A stretch of 64,000 nucleotides of DNA. Source: JAVJUS01 sp040220455. Its GTDB lineage: Bacteria > Pseudomonadota > Alphaproteobacteria > DSM-16000 > Inquilinaceae. Below, piece after piece: positions 49,997 to 59,225 of this stretch (position 1 is the first letter of the stretch; each line of letters begins with the position of its first letter). The notes under the pieces were generated by a model. The model ran no database searches, was not told the origin of the DNA, and saw only the letters and a list, made by a program, of their open reading frames with translations. The stretch spans positions 1-64,000 of the forward strand of contig JAVJUS010000074.1 in the NCBI GenBank assembly GCA_040220455.1, written 5' to 3'. The position numbers and the translations under genes were made by a program.

Positions 49997-52900
49997 TCAC
50001 GCCGTGCGGCGCAGGCGCTCGGCGTTCTCCAGATCGACGGAGACGAGCTGGGAGACCCCGCGCTCCGGCATCGTCACGCCGTAGAGCCGGTCGGCCCGCG
50101 CCATGGTCATGCGGTGGTGGGTAACGATCAGGAAGCGTGTCACCCCGCCATGGGCGAGCTCGTCGAGCAGCGTGCAGAACCGGTCCACATTGGCGTCGTC
50201 GAGCGGCGCGTCGACCTCGTCGAGCACGCAGATCGGCGCCGGATTCGTCATGAACACCGCGAACAGCAGGGCGATCGCCGTCAGCGCCTGCTCACCCCCC
50301 GACAGCAGCGAGAGGTGCTGCAGCCGCTTGCCCGGCGGGCTGGCGTAGATCTCCAGCCCGGCGGCCAGCGGATCCTCGCTGTCGGTCAGCTCCAGGCGCG
50401 CCTTGCCGCCGCCGAACAGCCGCACGAAGAGCGACTGGAAATGTCCGTCGACGGTCTCGAATGAGGCCAGCAGCCGCTCGCGCGCCTCGCGGTTGAGGCT
50501 GGAGATGCCCTGGCGCAGCCGGCCGATCGCGGCGATCAGGTCGTCGCGCTCGGTGTGCATGCCGGCGATCTGCTCGTCGAGTTCCGCCGCCTCGGTCTCG
50601 GCGCGCAGGTTGACGGGCCCCATGGTGTCGCGCTCGCGCAACAGGCGCTCCAACCGGCTCTGCATGGCGGCGAGCTCGGGCAGGTCGTCCTGCGGCGACA
50701 GCCCGGCGACGGCCATCACCCGGTCGGGCTCGACCTCCAGGCGCTCCCGGATGCGCTGGTCGATACCCTCGAGCGCGGACTTGGCGGCCGAGACCTCGCC
50801 CTCGGCACGGACCCGCGCCTCCCGGCTCTCGGCCAGCGCCGATTCGGCCGCCTTGAGCGCCCGGTCGGCCTCGGCCTGCGCCGATTCGGCCTCGGCCAGG
50901 GCATCGGCGGCGCGCCGGCGCGCGCGCTCGGCCTCGGCGATGCGCTCCTGCAGGGCGGCGCGCTGCCCGGCGATCTCCCCGGGCCGGTCGGCGAGCGCGG
51001 CGAGCCGCTCGTCCTCCGCCGATGCCCGGCGCTCCAGCTCGGCCAGCCGCTCGCCCGCCCCGTCGGCCCGCTTGCGCCAGGACGCCGCCTCCTCGTCGAT
51101 GGCCGCGAGCCGCCGGCGCCGGGCGTCGGCCTCGCGCACCAGCGAATCGAGCGCGTTCTGCCGCTCGCCCTGGGTGCCGCGGGCCTCGGCCAGTTCGGCG
51201 CGCAGCTCGGCGATCCGGGCCCGGCGCTCGCCGGTCTCCTCGAGCTCGGCGCGCGCCGCGCGGCCGGCCTCCTGCTCCTCGGCGATGCCGGCCTGCTCGG
51301 CCTCCAGCGTCGCCACCGTCTCGTCGAGGCCGTCGCGCTTGGAGCGCTGCTCGGCCAGGCGACGGTCCAGCGCCGCGTGCTCGGACCTGGCCGATTCGAG
51401 CGCGCCGAACGCGGCGTCGACCGCGCCGCGCGCCGTCTCGGCGGCGTCGGCCGCCTCGCGCGCCGTCGCGCGGGCGACCTCGCGCTCGCTCTCGCGGGCC
51501 TCGGCCTCGGCCCGGGCGCGCTCGATCGAGCGGGCGAGCTCGGCCAGGCGGTTGCGCTGCTGCAGCCGGGCGGCCGCCGGGCTCGGCGCGCCGGCCCGGG
51601 CGACCAGCCCGTCCCAGCGCCATACCGCCCCGTCCCGGTCGACCAGCACCTGCCCGGGCGCCAGCTCCGGCGCCAGCCGCTCCCCCGCCTCGCCATCCGC
51701 GACCACGCCGACATGGGCGAGGCGGCGGGCCAACGCACCGGGCGCCCGGACCCGGTCGCCCAGCGGCTCGGCCCCACGCGGCAAAGCCGCCGCGCCGTCG
51801 AGCGGCGGCAGGGCACGCCAGAACACCGGCGCCGCCTCGTCCAGCGGCACCTCGGCGTCGTCGCCGAGCGCCGCGCCGAAGGCCGATTCGTATCCCTGCT
51901 CGACGGACACCGCGTCGATCAGCGGCGGGAACATGTCGCCGGCCTGCCCCGCCCCCAGGGCCGAGCGCAGGCCGTCGGCCTCCGCCTCCAGCCGGGCCAG
52001 CGTCGCGGCGGCCGCCTGCTGGGCGACGCGCGCCGCCTGCTCCGCCGCCGCGCCGTCGGAGCGCCGGCGCTCCGCGGCCTCGGCCTCGCCGCGGGCATCG
52101 GCAAGGGCCGTCTCCGCCTCCGTCACCGCGCGCGCAGCGGCATCCAGGTCGGGGCTCTCGCCAAGCTCCGCATCGAGCCGATCGCGCTCGGCCCGGGTGC
52201 GCTCCAGGCGTTCGGCCAGGCTCGCGTGACGGCGATCGAGCTCGGCCAGGCGCTTGTCGAGCTGGGCGCGCTCGGCATCGGCCTCGGCGACCGCCCGGGT
52301 CAGGGTCTCGAGCTCGCCCTCCGCCGCCTCGACGGCGGCGCGCGCCTCGTCCAGCGCGGCGCGGGCGGCGGCCTCGGCCTCCGCCTCGCCGCCCTGCTCG
52401 CCGGCCAGCCGCTCGCGCTCCTCGGACAGGCGGGCGAGCGCCGTCTCGGCATCGGCGGCGAGCCCGCGCTCGCGCTCGACGTCGCCGCGGCCCTGGTCGC
52501 GCCGCCGCTCGGCCTCCGCGCGCTCGGCGGCGATGCGCTTTTCCTCCGCGTCGAGCTGGTCGCGGGCATGGACCAGGCGCTGGAGCGCGGCCGCCGCCTC
52601 CGATTCGCCCTGGCGCAGCGGCGGCACGGCGCCAGCGGCTTCTTCCTGCGCGGTGGTCGCGCGGGTGACCGCCAGCATGCGCTCGCGCACCACCGCCTCG
52701 TTGTCGGCATGGCCCTGGCGCGCCGTGGCGAGCCGGTGCTCGGCCGCGCGCCGCTCCAGGTGCAGGACGGTCGCCTCGGCCGTGCGGATGCGATCGGACA
52801 GGGAGCGGTAGCGGGCGGCCTGGCGCGCCTGCTTCTTCAGACCCTGGAGCTGGGTGTCCATGGCCTGGATGACGTCCTCCAGCCGGGTCAGGTTTTCCTC

Positions 52901-53461
52901 GGCCGCCTTGAGGCGCAGCTCGGCCTCGTGCCGGCGGCTGTGCAGGCCGGTGATGCCGGCCGCCTCCTCCAGCAGCATGCGGCGGTCGGTCGCCTTGGCG
53001 TTGATCAGCGTCGAGACCCGGCCCTGGCTGACCAGCGCCGGCGAATGCGCGCCCGAGCCGTGGTCCTGGAACAGCAGCTGGACGTCGCGGGCGCGCACCG
53101 ACTTGCCGTTGATGCGGTAGTCCGAGCCCGAACCCCGCTCGATCCGGCGGGAGATCTCCAGATCGTCGGCGTGGTTGAAGGCCGCCGGCGCGGTGCGCGC
53201 GGAATTGTCGAGATGGAGCGAGACCTCCGCCAGGTTGCGCGACGGCCGGTCGGAGGTGCCGCCGAAGATGACGTCGTCCATCTCCGAGCCACGCATCCGC
53301 TTGGCCGAATTCTCGCCCATCACCCAGCGCAGGGCCTCGACGAGATTCGACTTGCCGCAGCCGTTCGGCCCGACGACTCCGGTGATCCCCGCCTCGACCA
53401 CCAGCTCGGTGGGATCGACGAAGGACTTGAACCCGGTCAGGCGGAGCTTGTTGAACTGCAA
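49997..53461 (-). CDS. smc: chromosome segregation protein SMC
   Basis: A 1154-residue SMC ATPase. The N-terminal head has Walker A GPNGCGKSNLVEALRWVMGE. Two long Ala/Glu/Arg-rich coiled coils flank a hinge near residues 490-640. The C-terminal head has the signature LSLLSGGEQALTAIALLF and Walker B VLDEVDAPLDD. It organises and segregates chromosomes with ScpA/B. The likely start is a TTG (LQFNKLRLTGFKSF context); longer readings upstream are another gene's shadow. Confidence 0.96.
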   Translation of the reverse strand: MQFNKLRLTGFKSFVDPTELVVEAGITGVVGPNGCGKSNLVEALRWVMGENSAKRMRGSEMDDVIFGGTSDRPSRNLAEVSLHLDNSARTAPAAFNHADDLEISRRIERGSGSDYRINGKSVRARDVQLLFQDHGSGAHSPALVSQGRVSTLINAKATDRRMLLEEAAGITGLHSRRHEAELRLKAAEENLTRLEDVIQAMDTQLQGLKKQARQAARYRSLSDRIRTAEATVLHLERRAAEHRLATARQGHADNEAVVRERMLAVTRATTAQEEAAGAVPPLRQGESEAAAALQRLVHARDQLDAEEKRIAAERAEAERRRDQGRGDVERERGLAADAETALARLSEERERLAGEQGGEAEAEAAARAALDEARAAVEAAEGELETLTRAVAEADAERAQLDKRLAELDRRHASLAERLERTRAERDRLDAELGESPDLDAAARAVTEAETALADARGEAEAAERRRSDGAAAEQAARVAQQAAAATLARLEAEADGLRSALGAGQAGDMFPPLIDAVSVEQGYESAFGAALGDDAEVPLDEAAPVFWRALPPLDGAAALPRGAEPLGDRVRAPGALARRLAHVGVVADGEAGERLAPELAPGQVLVDRDGAVWRWDGLVARAGAPSPAAARLQQRNRLAELARSIERARAEAEARESEREVARATAREAADAAETARGAVDAAFGALESARSEHAALDRRLAEQRSKRDGLDETVATLEAEQAGIAEEQEAGRAARAELEETGERRARIAELRAELAEARGTQGERQNALDSLVREADARRRRLAAIDEEAASWRKRADGAGERLAELERRASAEDERLAALADRPGEIAGQRAALQERIAEAERARRRAADALAEAESAQAEADRALKAAESALAESREARVRAEGEVSAAKSALEGIDQRIRERLEVEPDRVMAVAGLSPQDDLPELAAMQSRLERLLRERDTMGPVNLRAETEAAELDEQIAGMHTERDDLIAAIGRLRQGISSLNREARERLLASFETVDGHFQSLFVRLFGGGKARLELTDSEDPLAAGLEIYASPPGKRLQHLSLLSGGEQALTAIALLFAVFMTNPAPICVLDEVDAPLDDANVDRFCTLLDELAHGGVTRFLIVTHHRMTMARADRLYGVTMPERGVSQLVSVDLENAERLRRTA

Positions 53462-53511
53462 CGGCGTCTCGGCTGTCGGCTGGGTGCGGCGGGGCGGAAC
53501 CGGCGGGCGGA

Positions 53512-54144
53512 TCAGGTCTCGATCAGCGGGTCGAGCTGCTCGGCGAAGAAGGACAGCGGCCGGTTGCCGGCGAAGGCCTCGCCATCGATCACGAAGGTCG
53601 GCGTCGCGGAGATCTGGTAGGCCGCCTCCGCCTCCAGGCGGACCTGGACGATCCGGTCGGCGAGATCCTGGTCGGCCAAGCACTCCTCGATCCGCGCGTC
53701 CGAAAGGCCGGCGGTCCGGCCGAGCTGGGCAAGCGCGGCGGTCGGGTCCTGGGCGCCGGCCCAGGTCGACTGCGTCTTGAAGAGGACGTCGACGAAGCCG
53801 AAGAACCGGTCCTCCGGCAGGCAGCGGGCGAGCATCCCGGCCTGCAGGTCGACCCGGTTGAGCGGGAATTGCCGGAAGACCAGGCGGACATGGCCGGGGT
53901 CTAGGTAGCGATCGGTCAGCCCGGGCAGGGTGTCGGTGTGGAACGACGCGCAATGGCCGCAGGTCAGCGAGGCATATTCGATCACCGTCACCGGCGCGTC
54001 CGCGTCGCCCTTGACGAAGTCGAACTCGGTGACGCCCGGGTCCCAGCCATCCTGGGCCCATGCCGGCGCCGGGGCGAGCACGCGCCCGGCGAGGATGGCG
54101 GCGGGCGCGGCGAGCACCCCAAGGGATAGTGTTCTGCGCTGCAC
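53512..54144 (-). CDS. DsbA-family thiol:disulfide interchange protein
   Basis: A 210-residue exported thioredoxin-fold protein. A signal peptide with an RR pair (MQRRTLSLGVLAAPAAILA) ends near AWAQ. The redox site CGHC lies in SLTCGHCASFHTDTLP, and the cis-proline loop is ISATPTFVIDG. It probably oxidises or shuffles disulfides in the periplasm. The GTG start is inferred from the signal peptide. It lies between the DciA-like gene and smc, a conserved neighbourhood. Confidence 0.92.
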   Translation of the reverse strand: MQRRTLSLGVLAAPAAILAGRVLAPAPAWAQDGWDPGVTEFDFVKGDADAPVTVIEYASLTCGHCASFHTDTLPGLTDRYLDPGHVRLVFRQFPLNRVDLQAGMLARCLPEDRFFGFVDVLFKTQSTWAGAQDPTAALAQLGRTAGLSDARIEECLADQDLADRIVQVRLEAEAAYQISATPTFVIDGEAFAGNRPLSFFAEQLDPLIET

Positions 54145-54214
54145 GGTCGGCTCCAATCCACTAGATGTTGACGATAGCCGCGCCCGTCCGGGCGGGCAAG
54201 CGGGTGCGCGGGGC

Positions 54215-54700
54215 CTAGCCACGATCGGCTGTGGATGACTCGGCCCCGCGGCGCAGCAGGGCGCGGCCCAGCTCGGCGAGCCGGGCGCGCAGGTCGTCGT
54301 CCTCGACGCCGGCGACGGCCGCGTCGATCGTCGCCGCCTCCCCCGCCGGGATCGGGCGCGCCGGGGCGCGGGCCGCCGGCGCGGGCGGCGGGGGCGCCTG
54401 GACCAGCTTGATCTTCGCCACGGCGGCATAGCCGTAATGGGCGTTGATCCGCTCGATCAGGCGCGGCAGGTCGTGCTGCAGGACCAGCGCCTCGGCCGGC
54501 GCCACGGTCAGGGTCAGGGTCGCTCCGTCCTGGCGGCCGCGCGGGAAGGCCAGGCGTTCCGGCCGCGCCGCGGCGGCGATCTCCGGCCCGACCACGACGG
54601 GCCAGTCGGCGATCAGCGCGGCGATGGCGCTCTTGCTCTTGCCCAGCGCCGAGCGGGTGATCGGGCCGATGACGGCGGCGAGCGCGCGGGGCGGCGTCAT
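54215..54700 (-). CDS. DUF721 / DciA-like protein
   Basis: A 161-residue protein with a DUF721 domain (residues ~15-95: WPVVVGPEIAAAARPERLAF, then LTLTVAPAEALVLQHDLPRL and INAHYGYAAVAKIKL). DciA proteins load the replicative helicase in bacteria lacking DnaC; this shorter alphaproteobacterial form may share that role. The C-terminal third is Pro/Ala-rich. It diverges from mutY. Confidence 0.8.
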   Translation of the reverse strand: MTPPRALAAVIGPITRSALGKSKSAIAALIADWPVVVGPEIAAAARPERLAFPRGRQDGATLTLTVAPAEALVLQHDLPRLIERINAHYGYAAVAKIKLVQAPPPPAPAARAPARPIPAGEAATIDAAVAGVEDDDLRARLAELGRALLRRGAESSTADRG

Positions 54701-54754
54701 CGCGCACCGCCCGGGGCTTGGCGACGGGGCCCCTGGGCCCTAGCGTGACGGGCC

Positions 54755-55867
54755 ATGGACGACTCCTCCCCTTCGCGGACATCCCTCGACGATGACGATG
54801 ACGGCGACGCGATCGCCGGCCCGCTGCTGGCGTGGTACGACCGTCATCGGCGGCGCCTGCCCTGGCGCGCGCCGCCCGGCGAGCGGCCGGAACCGTACCA
54901 TGTCTGGCTCAGTGAGGTCATGCTGCAGCAGACGACGGTGGCGACGGTAGGGGGCTATTTCCAAGACTTCGTCGAGCGCTGGCCGACGGTGGCGCATCTG
55001 GCCGCCGCCGAGCTCGACGACGTCCTGACCGCCTGGGCAGGGCTCGGCTACTATGCCCGCGCGCGCAACCTGCACAAATGCGCCCGGGCCGTGACCGAAC
55101 GCCACGGCGGAGTGTTCCCGGATACTGAGGAGGCATTGCGGCAGCTTCCGGGCATCGGGGCCTATACCGCCGCGGCGATCGCGGCCATCGCGTTCGACCG
55201 GCCGGCGGCGGTGATGGACGGCAACATCGAGCGGGTGATCGCCCGCCTGCACGCCGTCGAGACGCCGCTGCCCGGCGCCAAGCCGGCGCTCCACACCCTG
55301 GTCGCCGCGGCCACCCCGGCCGAGCGGCCCGGCGACTTCGCCCAGGCGATGATGGATCTGGGCGCGACGATCTGCACCCCGCGCAAGCCGAAATGCATCC
55401 TCTGCCCTCTGACCGAGAGCTGCGCCGCCCGGGCGGCCGGCATCGCCGAGGCCCTGCCGGTCAAGGCGCCGAAGAAGGCAAGGCCGACGCGCCGGGCGGT
55501 CGCCTTCTTCGCCACCGATCCCTCGGGCGCCGTGCTCCTGCGCCGTCGGCCGGAGAGCGGCCTGCTGGGCGGCATGATGGAGGTGCCGTCGAGCCCGTGG
55601 GAGACCGACGGCGCCGCCGCGCTCGACGAGGCCCGGGCCGAGGCTCCCGTTGCCGCAACGTGGCGCGAGCTGCCCGGCCGCGTGCGCCATACCTTCACCC
55701 ATTTCCATCTGGAACTGACGGTGGCGGTCGCCCGTGTCGAGGTGTCCGGAGTCGGCGACGCCGGGTCGGCGCCCGGCCGCTGGGTCGCGATCGAGCGGCT
55801 GGGCGACGTCGCCCTGCCGACGCTGACCCGCAAGGTGGTCGACCACGCCCTGGCCCACGCCGGCTGA
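54755..55867 (+). CDS. mutY: A/G-specific adenine glycosylase MutY
   Basis: A 370-residue repair glycosylase removing adenine opposite 8-oxoguanine. It has VMLQQTTVATV, the HhH motif LPGIGAYTAAAIAAIAF with a downstream catalytic Asp (VMDGNIERV), the 4Fe-4S motif CTPRKPKCILCPLTESC (C-X6-C-X2-C-X5-C) and a C-terminal NUDIX-like recognition domain (VRHTFTHFHLEL). It shares the GO repair system with mutM in this window. Confidence 0.96.
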   Translation: MDDSSPSRTSLDDDDDGDAIAGPLLAWYDRHRRRLPWRAPPGERPEPYHVWLSEVMLQQTTVATVGGYFQDFVERWPTVAHLAAAELDDVLTAWAGLGYYARARNLHKCARAVTERHGGVFPDTEEALRQLPGIGAYTAAAIAAIAFDRPAAVMDGNIERVIARLHAVETPLPGAKPALHTLVAAATPAERPGDFAQAMMDLGATICTPRKPKCILCPLTESCAARAAGIAEALPVKAPKKARPTRRAVAFFATDPSGAVLLRRRPESGLLGGMMEVPSSPWETDGAAALDEARAEAPVAATWRELPGRVRHTFTHFHLELTVAVARVEVSGVGDAGSAPGRWVAIERLGDVALPTLTRKVVDHALAHAG

Positions 55868-56020
55868 GGCCGCGCACCGCGGCGCCGCATGCCGGGTCGG
55901 TAGGCGACCTTCCGTTTCTCGTGGATTACTTCGCAATCAAATAATCGAGTCCTCGGGGCGGCGCAGGCCTTCGGCAAAGTCTTGCCGTTAACGCGACGTT
56001 AGGCACACGACGCCCAGAAC

Positions 56021-56042
56021 AGGCGGTCTATGGAAACCGCCT
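56021..56042 (+). promoter_or_regulatory. stem-loop just upstream of the chemoreceptor gene
   Basis: AGGCGGT (56021-56027) and ACCGCCT (56036-56042) form a perfect 7-bp inverted repeat with an 8-base spacer ending 16 bases before the ATG at 56059. It overlaps the expected ribosome-binding area, so it might act at RNA level or as an operator. Confidence 0.4.
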
Positions 56043-56058
56043 ATCCGGGGACGACGGG

Positions 56059-57411
56059 ATGACCACGGGCGCGATCACGCTGGACCAGCGGCTCGACTTC
56101 TTCGGCATCGACGCGGCCACCCGGGCGGCCCTGCGCGAGGCCGGTCCGATCCTGGCAGAGGCCATGCCCGCGATCATGGACGGCTTCTACGCCCATATCG
56201 ACGCCCATCCGGACACGTCGCGCCACTTCGGCGAGGTGGAGCGGCAGAAGCGGGCGCGCTCGGCCCAGGTGAAGCACTGGGCCCGGATCACCGAGGCGCG
56301 GTTCGACGAGGACTATGTGGAGTCCGTCCGCCGGATCGGCCGCGTCCACCACGAGATCGGGCTGGACCCGACCTGGTATATCGGCGGCTACGCCTTCCTG
56401 ATTTCGCGCATGGTCGCCGCGATCTGCGCCCGGTTCGATGGCCGGCTGGCCGGCCGCGAGTTCCGGCGGCGGCGCGACGCCATCGTCGACGCGGTCCACA
56501 AGGCCGCGCTGCTGGACATGGATCTGGCCACGGCGGTCTATCTGGAGGCGGGCGAGCGCGCCAAGAGCGAGGCACTGTGCGCCATCGCCAGCGACATCGA
56601 GGGCACCATCGGCACGGTCGCCGAGGCCGTGTCGAGCGCGGCGACGGAGATGGAGGCCTCGGCCGGGTCCCTGTCGACGGTGGCGCAGGACGCCTCGCGA
56701 CGCGCCACGACGGTCGCCGCGGCGGCCGATCAGGCCTCGGGTAACGTCGATACCGTGGCCTCGTCGGCCGACCAGCTCTCCGACGCCGTTGCCGAGATCG
56801 CGGGTCAGGTCAACAAGGCGAGCCGGCTGACCGGCGACGCCGTGGCGCGCACGGCGACCGCCGGCAACACGGTTGGCAGCCTGTCCGAGGCGGCGGAGAA
56901 GATCGGCACCATCGTGCGCATGATCCAGGAGGTCGCGGAGAAGACCAACCTGCTGGCGCTCAACGCGACGATCGAGGCGGCCCGCGCGGGCGAGGCCGGC
57001 AAGGGCTTCGCCGTGGTGGCCAGCGAGGTCAAGCAGCTCGCCAACCAGACCGCCCAGGCGACCGCGGATATCGGCGACCAGGTCGCCACGATCCAGTCGA
57101 TCACCCGCGAGACGGTGGCGGCGATCGAGACCGTCGGCGATTCGATCCGGGACATCGACTCCACGGCGACCGCGATCGCCAGCTCCGTCGAGCAGCAGTC
57201 CGCCGCGACCAAGGAAATCGCCCGCAACACCCGCGAGGCCACGAGCGGCACGCGCAGCGTCACCGAGGAGATCGGCGGCGTCCTCGACGCGTCGCGCCAG
57301 ACCGGCGAGGCGGCCGACGCCATGGTCGCGACGGCCGGCGACCTGGGCCGGCAGGCGACCCTGCTGGAGCAGCGGGTCGCGGAATGCCTGGAGAAACTCC
57401 GCGCGGGCTGA
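56059..57411 (+). CDS. soluble globin-coupled methyl-accepting chemotaxis protein
   Basis: A 450-residue protein without membrane segments. Residues ~5-170 form a protoglobin/globin-coupled sensor domain with the proximal haem histidine in RIGRVHHEIGLDPTWYIGGY (His97 by alignment with the H-x-x-IGL pattern). Residues ~190-450 form a chemoreceptor signalling domain with the hairpin tip EKTNLLALNATIEAARAGE. This is the HemAT layout, so it probably reports oxygen to CheA for aerotaxis. No che genes adjoin it. Confidence 0.93.
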   Translation: MTTGAITLDQRLDFFGIDAATRAALREAGPILAEAMPAIMDGFYAHIDAHPDTSRHFGEVERQKRARSAQVKHWARITEARFDEDYVESVRRIGRVHHEIGLDPTWYIGGYAFLISRMVAAICARFDGRLAGREFRRRRDAIVDAVHKAALLDMDLATAVYLEAGERAKSEALCAIASDIEGTIGTVAEAVSSAATEMEASAGSLSTVAQDASRRATTVAAAADQASGNVDTVASSADQLSDAVAEIAGQVNKASRLTGDAVARTATAGNTVGSLSEAAEKIGTIVRMIQEVAEKTNLLALNATIEAARAGEAGKGFAVVASEVKQLANQTAQATADIGDQVATIQSITRETVAAIETVGDSIRDIDSTATAIASSVEQQSAATKEIARNTREATSGTRSVTEEIGGVLDASRQTGEAADAMVATAGDLGRQATLLEQRVAECLEKLRAG

Positions 57412-57847
57412 TTGCCGGGCGCCGTCTTCGAACGGATCGGATCGGCCGTTCGGGCGCAGGATGCTCCAGCTGTCCAGGATGGTCCGGCCACGATGGTCCG
57501 GCCACGATGGTCCGGATCGTCGATCGGCCGGAGCCTCTTGGCCACGCCCGTCGGGCTCGTGACACCCGAAGGCCCCACGCCTTCGGGGCGGCGCTCCGCC
57601 TCTCGCGAAAGGACGCCGTCGCCGTCGGGGAGGCGCCAGGCACGCCGTCCGCACGACGGCGCCTCGCATTTCCCCGACCTGGCATCCCCCAGTAGCGACC
57701 GTCTCGCCGGAGCTCCGGACAACGCCCCGCACGGCGCGAGCCCGGCTCTTCAGGGACGCCCCCGTCAGGGACGGCTCGGTATCGCTCCCACCCGGCCGCC
57801 GGCCCGGCGTCCCCATCCGCCGGGCCATGGCCGCCGTGGGGTCGGGA
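57412..57847. other. non-coding gap after the chemoreceptor
   Basis: No gene is supported in these 436 GC-rich bases between the convergent chemoreceptor and regulator genes. The one structure seen is the short tandem repeat at 57479-57515. Confidence 0.5.
57479..57515. repeat. 14-bp tandem repeat, ~2.6 copies
   Basis: The unit ATGGTCCGGCCACG occurs at 57479-57492 and 57493-57506 exactly, followed by a partial copy to 57515. It is non-coding as far as can be seen. Confidence 0.8.
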
Positions 57848-58528
57848 TCAGCTCGCCAGTTCCTGGGCGGCCTGCGGGGTCTCGAGGTGGTCGAGCGCCC
57901 AGATCGCCGCCTGGGTCCGGTTCTGGACGCCCAGCTTGCGCATGATCCGGCGCAGATGGACCTTGACCGTCCCGTCGCAGGTGCCGAGCCGGCGGGCGAT
58001 GACCTTGTTCGGCTGGCCTTCGGCGAGCAGGTTCAGGATGTCGCGCTCGCGCGGGGTCAGGCGGTGCTGCTCGATCGACGCGGCCGAGGTCGCCCGGCGC
58101 ATGGTCGAGCCGTCGAGGAACTGTGCCACCGCGCTCATCGGCACGACGGCCTGGCCGTACATGACGAGACGAATGGAGTGGAGCAGGGCCTGGGAGCTCA
58201 TGTTCCGGTGCAGGAACCCGTCGACGCCGATCTGGAGCGCTTCCTGCATGGACTGCGGCTCGGCGGCATCCGTCAGGACCAGCAGACGGGTGGCCGGGAA
58301 GCCCTCGCGCAGGGCGCGCACGGACTCGGAGAACGCGGCGTCGCCGGTCTTCCAGCCGACGAGGATGACCAGGTCGGGCATGACGTCGCCCGCTTCGCTC
58401 ATCAGGCGCTCGATCGATTCGGCCTGCCGCTCGATGCTGACGCCGATCGCCGAACCCAGACGGTCGAAGGCCTCGCGGAACAGCAGATCACCCGAAACCA
58501 GGGCGGCCGAGGTGAGTGTCTCGCTCAT
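57848..58528 (-). CDS. NarL/FixJ-type LuxR-family regulator with degenerate receiver
   Basis: A 226-residue protein. The N-terminal ~120 residues have a response-regulator fold, but at the usual phosphoacceptor position (PDLVILVGW, residue 57) there is Val instead of Asp. The C-terminal LuxR helix-turn-helix (residues ~150-215: RLTPRERDILNLLAEGQPNK, then GTVKVHLRRIMRKL) is intact. It therefore probably acts independently of phosphorylation. No histidine kinase is adjacent. It may serve the neighbouring two-partner secretion locus. Confidence 0.88.
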   Translation of the reverse strand: MSETLTSAALVSGDLLFREAFDRLGSAIGVSIERQAESIERLMSEAGDVMPDLVILVGWKTGDAAFSESVRALREGFPATRLLVLTDAAEPQSMQEALQIGVDGFLHRNMSSQALLHSIRLVMYGQAVVPMSAVAQFLDGSTMRRATSAASIEQHRLTPRERDILNLLAEGQPNKVIARRLGTCDGTVKVHLRRIMRKLGVQNRTQAAIWALDHLETPQAAQELAS

Positions 58529-58754
58529 TTCTTTCCCCTTTTTCGCGACCGAACGACATCTCCGCTTTCCCTGAAGAGATGCCGTATCCGAAAACCTCGG
58601 ACCCCTCGGTTACACGTAGCGTGCCAAGAGTCGGCCCGAACGGGTCGGATCGGCGCGGAAGGGCGAAATTCCTTGGATACGAAGGGAATTCAGGCATGCC
58701 CGAGGAGCATATACCTGTTCGGTCTAAGCCCCGAGTATTAGATTTTTTGCAAAT

Positions 58755-58766
58755 TTAACCGGTTAA
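58755..58766. promoter_or_regulatory. 12-bp palindrome, operator candidate
   Basis: TTAACCGGTTAA is self-complementary and lies ~227 bases upstream of the LuxR-type gene start. The motif GGTTA recurs twice within the next 80 bases. This is an inference only. Confidence 0.35.
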
Positions 58767-59014
58767 GATTCGCATTCTGAAAGCGATTATGCGAATTGCG
58801 GGTAATCTTTTTGCTCGGAATTGGTTACCGAAAATTCAGGTTAACGCCAAGTAAATATTCCCGGCCTACCAGTATCCTGAAAGAAATCGATTTCCGGTTT
58901 CACTTTTCACCTGTGGCATACGCGACCTTGCCCGGTCGGGCAAGCGGCGATCGTCCGAGCGCGATCCGATGGCCGGCGGATGGCCGTACCCACGGCCCGG
59001 ACATCGCCCCAGCC

Positions 59015-59173
59015 GTAGGTCGGCCGAGCGCCAGCGAGCCCGACATCCCCGCCGGTCGGTGCGAGCCGCGCCCGTCGAGTTCGCTCGTAGGTCGGTCGAG
59101 CGTCACCGAGCCCGACATCGCCGACGCCGGCGCGGTCCGTGCCTGTCGGGTTCGCTTCGCTCAGCCGACCTAC
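59015..59173. repeat. cluster of three REP-like units
   Basis: Two direct 33-base units (59015-59047 and 59087-59119) share the frame GTAGGTCGG..CGAGCG...GAGCCCGACATC. A third unit (59144-59173) is inverted, from TGTCGGGTTCGCTTCGCTCA to CCGACCTAC. Related sequences occur at 8529-8658 and 8676-8755. Units contain internal dyads and sit 3' of the TpsB gene. Confidence 0.75.
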
Positions 59174-59225
59174 GCCGCGCCGGCCCGTCGGTCGGTCCAG
59201 CGCGAGCGGGCCCGAGGCAACCGGC

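Larger units (their letters stand above)
58529..59225. other. long non-coding region with AT-rich block and repeats
   Basis: No gene is supported here. About 58540-58920 is AT-rich, contains the perfect palindrome TTAACCGGTTAA (58755-58766) and further GGTTA-type motifs near 58824 and 58840, and likely holds the LuxR-gene promoter. The part from 59015 is filled by GC-rich repeat units. Confidence 0.5.

Noticed and set aside
50555..53620. Long plus-strand frame opposite smc
   Set aside because: Low-complexity Arg/Ala/Gly composition and no start context; smc on the other strand has all SMC motifs.
57412..57945. Coding region between the chemoreceptor and the LuxR-type gene
   Set aside because: Open frames there are Arg/Pro-rich, lack ribosome sites and resemble no protein.
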